DNA of 33,324 nt. Source: Pseudonocardia sp. SCN 73-27 (GTDB taxonomy: Bacteria; Actinomycetota; Actinomycetes; Mycobacteriales; Pseudonocardiaceae). Position 1 is the stretch's first letter; the number at the start of each line of letters is the position of its first letter. Made by a program: the position numbers and the translations under genes. The stretch spans positions 20,353 through 53,676 of the forward strand of contig MEGH01000047.1 of assembly GCA_001725415.1 (NCBI GenBank), written 5' to 3'. Below, piece by piece: positions 15,455-24,229 of this stretch. The notes under the pieces were generated by a model. It made no database searches, had not been told where the DNA came from, and worked only from the letters and a program-made list of their open reading frames with translations.

Positions 15455-16390
15455 GTGCCCCGCAACGGACCCGACATCACGGTGCCCGACCTGTCCGGGA
15501 GACGTGCCGTCGTCACAGGAGGCAGCGATGGCGTCGGCCTCGGCGTCGCGACGCGCCTGGCGGCGGCCGGGGCCGAGGTGGTCCTGCCCGTCCGCAACCC
15601 GGCGAAGGGCGACGCGGCGGTGGCCCGGATCCGCGCGCTGGTGCCGGCGGCGCGGGTGTCGCTCCGCGAGCTCGACCTGTCGTCGCTCGCCTCCGTCGCC
15701 GCCCTCGGGAAGACACTGCGAGAGGAGGACGAGCCGATCCACGTGCTCGTCGGCAATGCCGGCGTGATGACCCCGCCCGACCGGCGGACCACCGCCGACG
15801 GGTTCGAGCTGCAGTTCGGCACCAACCACCTCGGTCACGTCGCGCTCGTCGCGCACCTGCTGCCGCTGCTGCGGGCCGGCGCCGCCCGGGTGACGTCGCA
15901 GATCAGCGTCGCGGCGGCCCGGGGCTCGATCAACTGGGACGACCTGTCGTGGGAACATTCCTACGACGGCATGAAGGCCTACCGCCAGTCGAAGATCGCG
16001 TTCGGCCTCTTCGCCGTGGAGCTCGACCGGCGCAGCCGCGCGCACGGGTGGGGCATCACCAGCAACCTCTCCCACCCCGGCGTCGCGCCGACGAACCTGC
16101 TCGCCGCCCGTCCGGAGGTCGGCCGCAGCCGGGAGACCATGGGACGCAGGATGATCGGCGCCCTGTCGGCCCGGGGTGTCCTGTTCGGGACGGCCGAGAG
16201 CGCAGGCCTGCCCGCGGTGTACGCGGCGACCTCGCTCGCAGCGCGGGGCGGTCGCCTCTACGGACCGTCCGGACCCGGCCACGTCGGCGGCCCGCCGGCC
16301 GAGCAGGCCCTCTACCGACCGCTGCGCGACGAGGCCGAGGCGGCGCGGGTCTGGGCCGCGTCCGAAGGGCTTGCTGCGGTCTCGTTCTGA
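15455..16390 (+). CDS. short-chain dehydrogenase, retinol-dehydrogenase-like
   Basis: A 311-residue SDR. It has [10 protein letters not shown] at about residues 25-34, NAGVM near 105, the [10 protein letters not shown]-like region, and a complete YxxxK (AYRQSK) near 180. The extended length and [10 protein letters not shown] segment suit the retinol dehydrogenase/WWOX-like group, which reduces or oxidises lipophilic alcohols and aldehydes with NADP(H). The GTG at 15455 has GAAGGAG about 5 bases upstream; the frame is open far upstream, but that stretch lies over the divergent regulator and is Arg/Ser-rich noise. It is divergent from the damaged MmyB-like gene. If that regulator was a ligand-responsive repressor, control of this gene may now be changed. 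Confidence 0.87.
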   Translation: MPRNGPDITVPDLSGRRAVVTGGSDGVGLGVATRLAAAGAEVVLPVRNPAKGDAAVARIRALVPAARVSLRELDLSSLASVAALGKTLREEDEPIHVLVGNAGVMTPPDRRTTADGFELQFGTNHLGHVALVAHLLPLLRAGAARVTSQISVAAARGSINWDDLSWEHSYDGMKAYRQSKIAFGLFAVELDRRSRAHGWGITSNLSHPGVAPTNLLAARPEVGRSRETMGRRMIGALSARGVLFGTAESAGLPAVYAATSLAARGGRLYGPSGPGHVGGPPAEQALYRPLRDEAEAARVWAASEGLAAVSF

Positions 16391-16662
16391 CGGCTCGTCC
16401 CGGACCGCGGGACCGGCGGTGGCGCCGGTCGACGACCTGCGGTGCACCGGGTGCCGCGGTGCGTGATCGTCGCACGCCCTTCCAGCCGTCGATCGCCACA
16501 TCTGAAACCCAGGACGGCGCGACGGCCGCTCCGACCAGGCAGATGCACCACACGTCACGGCAGCGGTTCTTCGCGTACCGACCTCGCGGCTACGTCGGTG
16601 CGAGCACGGACATGTGGGACTGAAAGTGCCGGACGTCGACCGCGCGGTGAGACGATGGGGCT

Positions 16663-18936
16663 GTGCTACCGCGACCGCCGACGAGCTTCGTGGGCCGGGA
16701 GGACGAGCTGGCCCGGGCACGTGGGCTGCTGCTCGGCACGCGATTGCTGACGTTGACCGGACCGGGTGGCTGCGGGAAGACGAGGATGGCGATCGAGCTG
16801 GCGGGCAGGTCGCCGGAGGACTTCCCGGACGGGGTGCACTTCGTGTCACTGGCGGCGGTGCGGGATCCCACGCTGGTGCCGGTGTCGACGGCCCGCGGCA
16901 TCGGGTTGCAGGACGCCCGGGGCACGCCCCTGCTGGAGCACCTCAGCGGCTACCTGGCCGAGCGGGACGTCCTGGTGATCCTGGACAACATGGAGCAGGT
17001 GCTCGCCGCCCGCGGATTCGTCGCCGACCTGCTCGCCGCCACCACCCGGCCGCGGATCCTCGTCACCAGCCGCTCGCCGCTGCATCTGTCGTGGGAGCAG
17101 GAGTTCCCGGTTCCCGCACTGGGCGTCCCGCCGGGTGGCCCCGCCGCCTCGACGGCGTCGGTCGTCGGATGCGAGTCGGTGCAGTTGTTCGTGGCGCGGG
17201 CGGCCGCGTCGGCGCCCGGGTTCACCGTCACCGGCGAGAACGCGGCGGCCGTCGCCGGGATCGCCGAGCGCCTCGACGGGCTGCCGCTGGCGATCGAGCT
17301 GGCGGCCGCGCGGGTGAAGGTCCTGGCGCCGGCGGCGATCCTGGCGCGGCTGGAGGACTCCCTGGGGTTGCTGGTCGGCGGCCGCCGGGACGTCCCTGAC
17401 CGGCACCGGGCGCTGCGCGCCACGATCCTCTGGAGCCACGAGCTCCTGAGCGAGACGGCGAAGGCGCTGCTCGCCGTGTGCTCGGTCTTCCGGGGCGGCA
17501 TCGACCTCGCCGTCCTCGAAGCCGTGTGCCGGGAGGCGGCCGACCTGCCCGTCTCCTTGCTGGACGCGCTGACGGAGCTCGTCGACCACAGCCTCGTCCG
17601 GGCCGATCCGGTCCCGGGCGACACCCCCAGGTTCGCGATGCTGGAGACCGTCCGCGAGTTCGCGGCCGAGCAACTGATGGCGCTACCCGGCCACGAGCGG
17701 GCCCGCGCGGCGCACGCGGCGGCGTTCCGCGAGCTGGCCGAGGGCTTGGCCCGCCCGCCTGCGGGCCCGGACCGGGTGGGCCTCGACCAGCTCGAGCGCG
17801 AGCACGACAACTTCCGTGCCGCGCTGGACCACTACGGCGAGACGGAGCCGGGCACGGCGCTGCGCCTCGCGAACCGGCTCACCGCCTTCTGGTCCATCCG
17901 CGGGCACTTCTCCGAAGGCAGGCGGCGCCTGGGCGAGCTGCTCGCCCGGGTCCCGGACGAGGACCCCGAGCGGGTGGACGCGCTCAACGGTGCGGCGTGG
18001 CTCGCGACCGACCAGGGAGACGGGGCCGCGGCCGTCCCGTTGCTCGACGAGACCCTCGCCCGCGCCCGGGCCGCGGGGGATCGCGCGGGCGAGGCCACGG
18101 TCCTGTACTACCGGGGCCGGGCGTCGGCGATCACCGGTGATCCCGCCGGCCGGGCCGACATCGAACGGGCGTTGGAGCTGCAGGTCGAGGTGGGTGACGA
18201 CGCGGGCCTCGCGGCCGCCCTGTGGCTGGGCGGTGCGGCCGCCATCCTCGGGGAGGAGCACCGGCTCGCCCGCGAGCGGCTGGAACGCTGCGTGGTGCTG
18301 TGCGAGGCGCGCGGCCTGCCGGCGATCGAGGCCCGGGCCCGCCAGTTGCACGCCCATGCCGATCTCGAGCTCGGTGATCTGGCGCGGGCACGGGCGGTGC
18401 TGACGAAGGGGGTGCCCGCCGTCGTCGACCTCGGGGACCGCTTCGCCATCGCCATCGGGCTGAGCCTGCTGGCCGGACTGGCGGCCAAGACCGGACGACC
18501 CCGCGTCGCGCTCCGGCTGGCCGGTGCCGCCGCGGCGTACGAGGAGGTCAACCAGACCTCCCGGCCGCAGAACGTCCGCGTGCGGCTCGACGCGTGGCTG
18601 GCGCCGGCCCGCGCGACGGTCGGCGCGGCGGCTGCGAAGCTCGTCGAGGACGGGCGGGGGATGACAGTCGACCAGGCCGTCGCACTGGGCCTGGCCGACG
18701 AGCCCGACGACCCGTGGCGAGCCGGCCCTGGGGCGGGCCTCACCCGCCGCGAGCGCGAGATCGCCGCGTTGGTGGCCACCGGCATGACCAATCGGGAGAT
18801 CGCGAGGAAGCTCCAGCTCTCGGTGCGCACCGTCGAGGCGCACGTCGACCACGCCCTCACCAAGCTCGGGCTCCGCACACGCACCCAGCTCGCCGCGCGG
18901 ATGCACCAGGACGGTCTCGCCCCGGGAAATACGTAG
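16663..18936 (+). CDS. LAL-type LuxR regulator with NB-ARC-like ATPase
   Basis: A 757-residue regulator. The N terminus starts with PTSFVGREDELARARGLL and has Walker A at about residues 33-42 (TGPGGCGKTR), Walker B-like VLVILDNMEQV near 105, and LVTSRSPL near 127, the layout of STAND/NB-ARC-like ATPases. Helical repeats fill residues 330-660. The C-terminal LuxR HTH is complete (LTRREREIAALVATGMTNREIARKLQLSVRTVEAHVDHALTKLG). It belongs to a different LAL subgroup from the MalT-like gene at 8444-11125. The GTG start is the best upstream choice before the conserved FVGRE, although the ribosome site is weak. The 272 bases before it hold no gene. It lies 56 bases upstream of an FAD monooxygenase in the same direction, a possible target. 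Confidence 0.88.
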   Translation: MLPRPPTSFVGREDELARARGLLLGTRLLTLTGPGGCGKTRMAIELAGRSPEDFPDGVHFVSLAAVRDPTLVPVSTARGIGLQDARGTPLLEHLSGYLAERDVLVILDNMEQVLAARGFVADLLAATTRPRILVTSRSPLHLSWEQEFPVPALGVPPGGPAASTASVVGCESVQLFVARAAASAPGFTVTGENAAAVAGIAERLDGLPLAIELAAARVKVLAPAAILARLEDSLGLLVGGRRDVPDRHRALRATILWSHELLSETAKALLAVCSVFRGGIDLAVLEAVCREAADLPVSLLDALTELVDHSLVRADPVPGDTPRFAMLETVREFAAEQLMALPGHERARAAHAAAFRELAEGLARPPAGPDRVGLDQLEREHDNFRAALDHYGETEPGTALRLANRLTAFWSIRGHFSEGRRRLGELLARVPDEDPERVDALNGAAWLATDQGDGAAAVPLLDETLARARAAGDRAGEATVLYYRGRASAITGDPAGRADIERALELQVEVGDDAGLAAALWLGGAAAILGEEHRLARERLERCVVLCEARGLPAIEARARQLHAHADLELGDLARARAVLTKGVPAVVDLGDRFAIAIGLSLLAGLAAKTGRPRVALRLAGAAAAYEEVNQTSRPQNVRVRLDAWLAPARATVGAAAAKLVEDGRGMTVDQAVALGLADEPDDPWRAGPGAGLTRREREIAALVATGMTNREIARKLQLSVRTVEAHVDHALTKLGLRTRTQLAARMHQDGLAPGNT

Positions 18937-18992
18937 AGACCTGCGTAGTCCTTCTCACGACGTCGCCGCCCGGCCGGTCCACCGTTGCCGCC

Positions 18993-20549
18993 ATGACGAC
19001 ACGCACACGTTCGGCGGACTGCCAGGTGCTGGTCATCGGCGCCGGGCCGGCCGGGCTGGCCACCGCGATCACCGCCATCCGCAACGGCGCCGGAGCTCTG
19101 GTGATCGAGCGGCACCCGGGCACGTCCGTTCATCCGCGGGCCACCGGGGTGCACCTGCGCACGATGGAGCTGCTGCGAACCTGGGGTTTGCGCCGCGAGG
19201 TCGCAGCGCTCGACGCCCGGGTCCGCCCACTGCGGTCGGTGTCACCGACCCTGCGCGAGGCCACCCCGGTGCCGATGGGTTATCCGACCGACCCGAGGGA
19301 CGTGCTCGCGGTCAGCCCGGTGCTACCGGTCTGCTGCCCGCAGGACCGTCTCGAGCCGGTGCTGCTCGACCACCTGCGGGCGCTGGGCGGCGAAGTCCGC
19401 TTCGGTATGGAGCTCGTCGACCTCGTCGACGACGGCGCCGGGGTCACCGCGACCCTGCGCGACCGGGCCACCGGAGCCGCCTCCGTCCTGCGGGCCCGGT
19501 TCGTGGTCGGGGCGGACGGCACGCGCAGCGTCGTCCGGCGGCTGTCGGGCATTCCGCTGGAGCGCCTCGGTGAGGCCGGGGAGTTCGTCCTCGTGCACTT
19601 CACCGCCGACCTGGACGACATGCTCGGCGAGGACCGCCGCTTCGGCATGTACGTCGTCACCCATCCGGACGCCGACGTGGTCGTCGTCCGCGCCGGCGGC
19701 GACCGCTGGTCCCTGGCCCGGCAATGGTTCCCGGAACGTGGGGAGTCACCGGCGGACTTCACGCCGGACCGCTGCGTCGAGCTCATCCGCACCGCCGCTG
19801 GGGACCCGGCCCTCGATGTACGACTGCTGATGCACATGCCGTTCACGATGGTCGGTGAGCTGGCAGCCACTTTCCGCGCGGGTAACGCGTTCCTGGTCGG
19901 CGACGCGGCGCACCGGATGACGCCCGCGGGCGCGCTGGGGATGAACACGGCGATCCAGTCGGCGCACAACCTGGGCTGGAAGCTGGCCTGGGTGGCGCGC
20001 GGGTGGGCCGGAGAGGCGCTGCTGGACACCTACCACGCCGAACGCAAGCCGGCGGGCGAGCGGAACGTGCGCCGGTCGCTGGAGATGCGGGAGGTGCCCC
20101 CGACGGACGGCGAGTGGACCGTGGACCTGGACCGCCGCTACGTCTCCACGGTGATCGCGCCGACCGGGTCGCACCGCGGCGGTGTGCCGCCCGGTCGCCG
20201 GGCGCCACACGCCTGGGTGTCGGTCGCCGGTCGCCGTCGCTCGCTGCTGGACCTGTTCGACGGCCGGCTCACGCTGGTCGTCGGCCCCGACGCGGACGGC
20301 TGGCGGGCCGCCGCGGCGGCCTCGCCCGTGCCGGTGCAGGTGCTCGGGATCGGCCGTGAGCTGGAGTGCGATGCGCAGCGGCTGGCGCGGCGGTACGGCG
20401 TCGCCGGCGGTGGCGCGGTGCTCGTGCGCCCGGACGGCCATGTCGCCTGGACCTGCGCCAGGGCCGCGGAGCCGGTCGGCCAGGTGCTCGCCGCCGTTGA
20501 TCTCGCTCTCGGGCGGACCGGTGGTCAGGCGCTGGCCGCATCGGCGTAG
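18993..20549 (+). CDS. FAD-dependent aromatic monooxygenase (PheA/TfdB type)
   Basis: A 518-residue group A flavoprotein monooxygenase. The FAD loop is VLVIGAGPAGLATA at about residues 12-25, followed by ERHPGTSVHPRATGVH, which suits the phenol and rifampicin monooxygenase branch. The GADGTRSVVRR segment near 170 and FLVGDAAHRMTPAGALGMNTAIQSAHNLGWKLA near 300 are the DG and GD motifs. A thioredoxin-like C-terminal domain (about 400-505) ends the protein, as in PheA/MhpA relatives. Such enzymes hydroxylate phenols or polyketide-like aromatics with NAD(P)H and oxygen. The frame is open far upstream, but the ATG at 18993 places the FAD motif at the usual distance. The gene follows the LAL regulator directly. 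Substrate unknown. Confidence 0.9.
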   Translation: MTTRTRSADCQVLVIGAGPAGLATAITAIRNGAGALVIERHPGTSVHPRATGVHLRTMELLRTWGLRREVAALDARVRPLRSVSPTLREATPVPMGYPTDPRDVLAVSPVLPVCCPQDRLEPVLLDHLRALGGEVRFGMELVDLVDDGAGVTATLRDRATGAASVLRARFVVGADGTRSVVRRLSGIPLERLGEAGEFVLVHFTADLDDMLGEDRRFGMYVVTHPDADVVVVRAGGDRWSLARQWFPERGESPADFTPDRCVELIRTAAGDPALDVRLLMHMPFTMVGELAATFRAGNAFLVGDAAHRMTPAGALGMNTAIQSAHNLGWKLAWVARGWAGEALLDTYHAERKPAGERNVRRSLEMREVPPTDGEWTVDLDRRYVSTVIAPTGSHRGGVPPGRRAPHAWVSVAGRRRSLLDLFDGRLTLVVGPDADGWRAAAAASPVPVQVLGIGRELECDAQRLARRYGVAGGGAVLVRPDGHVAWTCARAAEPVGQVLAAVDLALGRTGGQALAASA

Positions 20550-20753
20550 CCGCGTCGACCTGTGGGCCCGTGGTGCTCGGTCCAGCGGCCGTGGGGGATG
20601 CTCGGGGCCCGCGACCCGCGCGGGCTGTCGGCTCCGACCGGCACGGTGCTCATCGTCGGCGCCCGGCCGGGCGGCGCGGCTGCGTCGCCGACATCGGAGA
20701 CAACCTGCACCAGTCACGAACTGACAGGCGTCACGACCGGAGGGACGGCCGAC

Positions 20754-22166
20754 ATGACCGACCGAGCGGCTGGTGATGCTCGGACGACTGGCCTCGACCT
20801 CCATCTGGGCCATGTCGGCCACAAGCTGCGAGCAGGGCTCATGGAGTCTTTCCGGGAGGCGATCCGTAGCGGCCGGTTGGCGCCGGGGACGCGGCTGCCA
20901 TCGAGTCGGGTGCTGGCCGCCGACCTCGGGCTGAGCCGGAACACTGTGGTCCGCGTGTACTCGGAACTGATCAACGAGGGATGGCTCGTCGGGGTGCACG
21001 GCTCCGGCACCGAGGTGGCGCAGCGTTCGGCGGAGCCGGCGGGCGAACCGACACGGTCGCAGCCACCGTCGGCGCGCCCCCAGCTGCTGCACAATCTGCG
21101 CCCGGGGCAGCCTGATCTGTCGTCGTTCCCACGCGACAAGTGGATTCGCGCGGTGAAGCGGACGGTGGGTACGGCACCGTTCGAAGCGTTCGGGTACGCC
21201 GATCAGCACGGCCGGAGAGAACTGCGTGAGGCTGTGGCCCGGTATCTGGCTCGTGCCCGCGGACTGCATGCGCAAGCGGACAACGTCGTCGTGTGCAGTG
21301 GGGCTGCGGAAGGCCTGCGGCTCGTCGCCGCGGCGCTGGCGGAAGCAGGCGTCACGACGGTGGCCGTAGAGGAGTTCGGCCTGCACACTCAGCGCGAGGC
21401 GTTGGCGAAGGTCGGGATCGACACGGTCCCGATCGCAGTGGACGCTGACGGCGCCGACTTGTCGACGCTCGAACGCATGCCGAACCCGGGAGCGGTTCTG
21501 CTCACGCCGTCACACCAGTTCCCCTTGGGAGTGGCACTGCACCCCGACCGGCGGGCGGCGGTCGTGGACTGGGCACGGCGTCGAGGCACGTTGATCATCG
21601 AGGACGACTACGACGGGGAGTTCCGCTACGACCGGTCCCCGGTGGGTGCGCTGCAGGGGCTGGATCACGATCACGTCGTCTACCTGGGCACCGCCAGCAA
21701 GGCCCTGGCACCCGGGCTGCGCCTGGGCTGGCTCGTGCTGCCGGACCATCTGGTCGGCGCGGTCGCCGGGCAGAAAGGTGAGACCGAGGAGACCGTCGGC
21801 TTCGTCAACCAGTTGGCGATGACCGAGTTCATCGAGTCGGGAGCCTACGACGGGCACATTCGCGCGATGCGCTCGCAGTACCGCCGACGCCGCCGGCACC
21901 TGGTCGAGATGATCGACCGGCATGCACCCACCACGCGCGTGACCGGCATGTCCGCCGGACTGCACGTCGTTCTCGAGCAGCCCGGCCGGACCGGCGCCGA
22001 GCTCGTGCGCCGCGCGGCCCGTGAGCAGGTGACGGTCGAGTCCCTCGACCACTTCCGTCATCCTGGGTCCACATCGGCCCGTGACGGAGTGACCGTCGGG
22101 TTCGCCGCGCCATCCGCCAGCGCCTGGTCGGGCGCGCTCGACGCGCTGGTTCGCGCCCTTCGGTGA
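20754..22166 (+). CDS. MocR/GabR-type regulator (GntR HTH plus aminotransferase-like domain)
   Basis: A 470-residue protein with an N-terminal winged helix of the GntR family (ESFREAIRSGRLAPGTRLPSSR, then LGLSRNTVVRVYSELINEGWL) and a fold-type I aminotransferase domain. The PLP-binding lysine is in GTASKALAPGLRLGW near residue 320, and IIEDDYDGEFRYDR carries the Asp that contacts the PLP nitrogen. Proteins of this build use PLP or its adducts as effectors and often act on both themselves and a neighbour. The ATG at 20754 has GGAGGG 9 bases upstream. The frame continues upstream to 20562, but the extra residues are not needed for the HTH. Direct repeats just after its stop look like its binding site, which would make the quinone oxidoreductase a target. 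Confidence 0.9.
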   Translation: MTDRAAGDARTTGLDLHLGHVGHKLRAGLMESFREAIRSGRLAPGTRLPSSRVLAADLGLSRNTVVRVYSELINEGWLVGVHGSGTEVAQRSAEPAGEPTRSQPPSARPQLLHNLRPGQPDLSSFPRDKWIRAVKRTVGTAPFEAFGYADQHGRRELREAVARYLARARGLHAQADNVVVCSGAAEGLRLVAAALAEAGVTTVAVEEFGLHTQREALAKVGIDTVPIAVDADGADLSTLERMPNPGAVLLTPSHQFPLGVALHPDRRAAVVDWARRRGTLIIEDDYDGEFRYDRSPVGALQGLDHDHVVYLGTASKALAPGLRLGWLVLPDHLVGAVAGQKGETEETVGFVNQLAMTEFIESGAYDGHIRAMRSQYRRRRRHLVEMIDRHAPTTRVTGMSAGLHVVLEQPGRTGAELVRRAAREQVTVESLDHFRHPGSTSARDGVTVGFAAPSASAWSGALDALVRALR

Positions 22167-22167
22167 C

Positions 22168-22208
22168 GTGCCGACTGGTTCCAGATCGCCGGTGCCGAGT
22201 GGTCCCAG
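22168..22208. promoter_or_regulatory. direct repeats, candidate MocR operator
   Basis: GTGCCGACTGGTTCCAG (22168-22184) and GTGCCGAGTGGTCCCAG (22192-22208) match at 15 of 17 bases with a 24-base step. They begin two bases after the MocR stop and end about 20 bases before TTAGCGT (22228-22234), a TANNNT-type -10 candidate for the oxidoreductase. MocR-family proteins such as GabR and PdxR bind direct repeats. The GACTGGT core also occurs in reverse upstream of the MocR gene itself (ACCAGTC near 20711). Confidence 0.5.
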
Positions 22209-22240
22209 GCCGGGAGCCGGAACCGGGTTAGCGTCGGCCA

Positions 22241-22260
22241 CCTGGACGGCCGAGTCCAGG
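22241..22260 (+). repeat. short hairpin in the leader of the quinone oxidoreductase
   Basis: CCTGGAC (22241-22247) pairs perfectly with GTCCAGG (22254-22260) around a 6-base loop, 42 bases before the ATG. It may be an operator half-pair or an mRNA hairpin. Part of it (GCCGAGTCCAGG) looks like a shortened third copy of the upstream direct repeat. Confidence 0.35.
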
Positions 22261-22301
22261 GGTGAGTGTCGCTGCGTGGCCTGAGAGCAGGACGGTGCCG
22301 G

Positions 22302-23219
22302 ATGAAGGCGATTGTGGTGTCGGACCAAGCCGCGGGAACGGCCGGGATGGCGCTGGCGGAACGACCGCAGCCCGCGGCGGCGGGCAACGACGTGCTGGTC
22401 GAGGTTCACGCGTCAGGATTCACACCGGGAGAGCTGGAGTGGCCGTCGACCTGGACCGACCGTCTCGACCGTGATCGGACGCCGTCGATTCCCGGGCACG
22501 AGCTGGCCGGCGTGGTCAGCGCCCTCGGCTACGGCACGACCGGTCTGTCGGTGGGTCAGCGGGTGTTCGGCCTGACGGACTGGACCCGCGACGGCACACT
22601 GGCCGAGTACGCAGCCGTCGAAGCACGCAACCTCGCACCCCTCCCGGGAGACGTCGACTTCACGGTGGGTGCCAGCCTTCCGATCTCGGGCCTGACCGCG
22701 TGGCAGGGTTTGTTCGTGCACGGCCGCCTTCAGGTGGGGCAGAGCGTCCTGGTCCACGGCGCGGCCGGGGGAGTCGGTTCGATGGTGACGCAACTTGCCC
22801 GGGAAGCCGGTGCCCACATCATCGGCACCGGCCGGGCTGCGGACCGGCAGACCGCGCTCGACTTCGGCGCTCACGAGTTCGTCGACCTCCAGAACGACTC
22901 GTTGGACGACGTCGGCGGCGTCGACATGGTCTTCGACGTCCTCGGTGGAGAGATCCAGAAACGGTCGGCGGCGCTGATCCGAGCCGGTGGAACACTCGTG
23001 ACCATCGCCGGCCCACCCGAGGCCCGACCCGCCGACGGCCTGGCGATCGACTTCGTCGTGGAGGCGGACCGGGCCCAACTCGGCGAGATCGTCCGGCGAG
23101 TGCGGGACGGACGTCTACGGACACTCATCGGGAACGTCGCGACCCTCGACGATGCCGTCGCCGCTTTCAACCCGACCGAACGGGTCACGGGAAAGACAGT
23201 CGTCCGCGTTCGTCCGTGA
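22302..23219 (+). CDS. NADPH:quinone oxidoreductase-like MDR protein
   Basis: A 305-residue zinc-free medium-chain dehydrogenase/reductase of the quinone oxidoreductase group. It begins MKAIVV, as many relatives do, and has IPGHELAGVVSALG near residue 65, GLTAWQGLF near 135, and the NADP loop VLVHGAAGGVGSMVTQLA near 152. The catalytic zinc cysteines of alcohol dehydrogenases are absent. The usual role is reduction of quinones or enones with NADPH. The ATG at 22302 was chosen over one 12 codons upstream because it gives the standard N terminus. It lies 135 bases after the MocR gene, with candidate operator repeats between, and is followed by a broken second copy of itself. Confidence 0.88.
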   Translation: MKAIVVSDQAAGTAGMALAERPQPAAAGNDVLVEVHASGFTPGELEWPSTWTDRLDRDRTPSIPGHELAGVVSALGYGTTGLSVGQRVFGLTDWTRDGTLAEYAAVEARNLAPLPGDVDFTVGASLPISGLTAWQGLFVHGRLQVGQSVLVHGAAGGVGSMVTQLAREAGAHIIGTGRAADRQTALDFGAHEFVDLQNDSLDDVGGVDMVFDVLGGEIQKRSAALIRAGGTLVTIAGPPEARPADGLAIDFVVEADRAQLGEIVRRVRDGRLRTLIGNVATLDDAVAAFNPTERVTGKTVVRVRP

Positions 23220-23341
23220 GGACTCCCCGGCGGGCGGAAGAACGGAACAACGCACTCGGCCGCCCAAAAACGCGAGGTGGCCGGCCGATCGGCTCGCCAG
23301 GGAACGCGAGCAGGACCCGGAACCGGCCAGCGAGGGATCCG

Positions 23342-23844
23342 ATGAAGGCGATCGTGGTGACGGACCGAGCCGCGTGACAGTGGAGGCGCGCAACCTCGCA
23401 CGGCTGCCCGGCGACGTCGACGTCACGGTCGGGGCCGGCCTCGTGATGTCGGGCCTGACCGCGTGGCAAGGCCTGTTCGACGACGGCCGCCTCGCACCGG
23501 GACAGACCGTTCTGGTGCACGGCGCGGCCGGCGTCGTCGGATCCATGGGAACCCGGTTGGCACGCGAGGCCGGCGCGTACGTCGTCGGTACTGGACGTGC
23601 TGCCGGTCGGCACGCGGGACTCGACTTCGGTGCGCACGATTTCGTCGGCCTCGAGAGCGAGTCCTTGGATGACGTCGGCAGCGTGGACGTGGTGTTCGAC
23701 CAGCTGAGTGAGATCGTCCAGCGGGTACGGGACGGACGGGTGCGGCCGAACATCGGCACCATCGCGACCCTCGACGATGCCGTCGCCGCCGTCAACCCGG
23801 CCGATCGGGTCAATGGGAAGGCGATCATCCGAGTTCGCCCGTGA
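23342..23844 (+). pseudogene. internally deleted second copy of the quinone oxidoreductase
   Basis: This is a paralogue of the preceding gene with two deletions. It opens with ATG and MKAIVVTDRAA, then hits TGA at once. From about 23377 a different frame resumes at VEARNLARLPGDVDVTVGAG and runs to a normal end in IIRVRP. Compared with its neighbour, about 280 bases coding for the N-terminal catalytic domain are lost out of frame. A second gap of about 46 residues, in frame, removes the end of the Rossmann domain (VFD joins directly to QLSEIVQRVRDG). The shared part differs at roughly a quarter of residues, so the duplication is old. Upstream of both ATGs lies GAGCAGGAC, suggesting the duplicated unit included leader sequence. 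No function is expected. Confidence 0.75.
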
Positions 23845-23907
23845 AGCCGGGGCCCCGACCGATCTTCAGGATGCTGGAGAACCGACCCGACGGTCCGTCT
23901 TCCCCGA

Positions 23908-23973
23908 TCGACACCCGGTGGGGGCAGCGCCCCTGACCGGCCCCACTGCTGGGGCCGACCGGCGGGGTGTCGA
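23908..23973 (+). terminator. large nested hairpin after the broken oxidoreductase
   Basis: GGCCCCA-CTGC-TGGGGCC (23939-23956) is a perfect 7-bp hairpin. It lies inside a wider symmetry of TCGACACCC (23908-23916) with GGGTGTCGA (23965-23973). It probably ends transcription from the oxidoreductase region. The rest of the 385-base gap to the phosphatase gene (23845-24229) holds no gene. Confidence 0.5.
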
Positions 23974-24070
23974 CGTCCGGCCATCGACCAGGTTGATCTC
24001 GTACTCAGCCGCGGTCCCTCGTCAGAACTCACGTACTCGAACAGACCCCCGGCAGCGCGGTAGTGGCCAT

Positions 24071-24108
24071 GGCGCCGCTCTCGGCGCCCGAGCACAGTCA
24101 TGGACTGT
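24071..24108. promoter_or_regulatory. two palindromes upstream of the PP2C phosphatase
   Basis: ACAGTC-ATG-GACTGT (24094-24108) is a perfect 15-base palindrome about 120 bases before the phosphatase ATG. Just before it, GGCGCC is repeated around a 6-base loop (24071-24088). The first looks like an operator; no clear -35/-10 pair was found near it. Confidence 0.4.
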
Positions 24109-24229
24109 CGTGAGCACGGTGGGTGCGAGCACACTGGTGCCCCTCGGTAACGCAAATCGGGGCAGCAGCGCTTTGCTACGGCAACGGCGCATTCCGCGCA
24201 GTCGGGTTTCCGCTTCTCGCGAGGCGAAC

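Noticed and set aside
16577-16599. ACCGAC...GTCGGT inverted repeat upstream of the second LAL gene
   Set aside because: Only 6-bp arms with an 11-base spacer, expected by chance in GC-rich sequence; no promoter boxes fit around it.
20640-20687. A stretch reading GTVLIVGARPGGAAAS upstream of the MocR gene, like the FAD loop of a flavoprotein
   Set aside because: Only about 15 residues, in frame with the MocR gene but before a better ribosome site and ATG. It could be a gene remnant, but nothing else of a flavoprotein follows.
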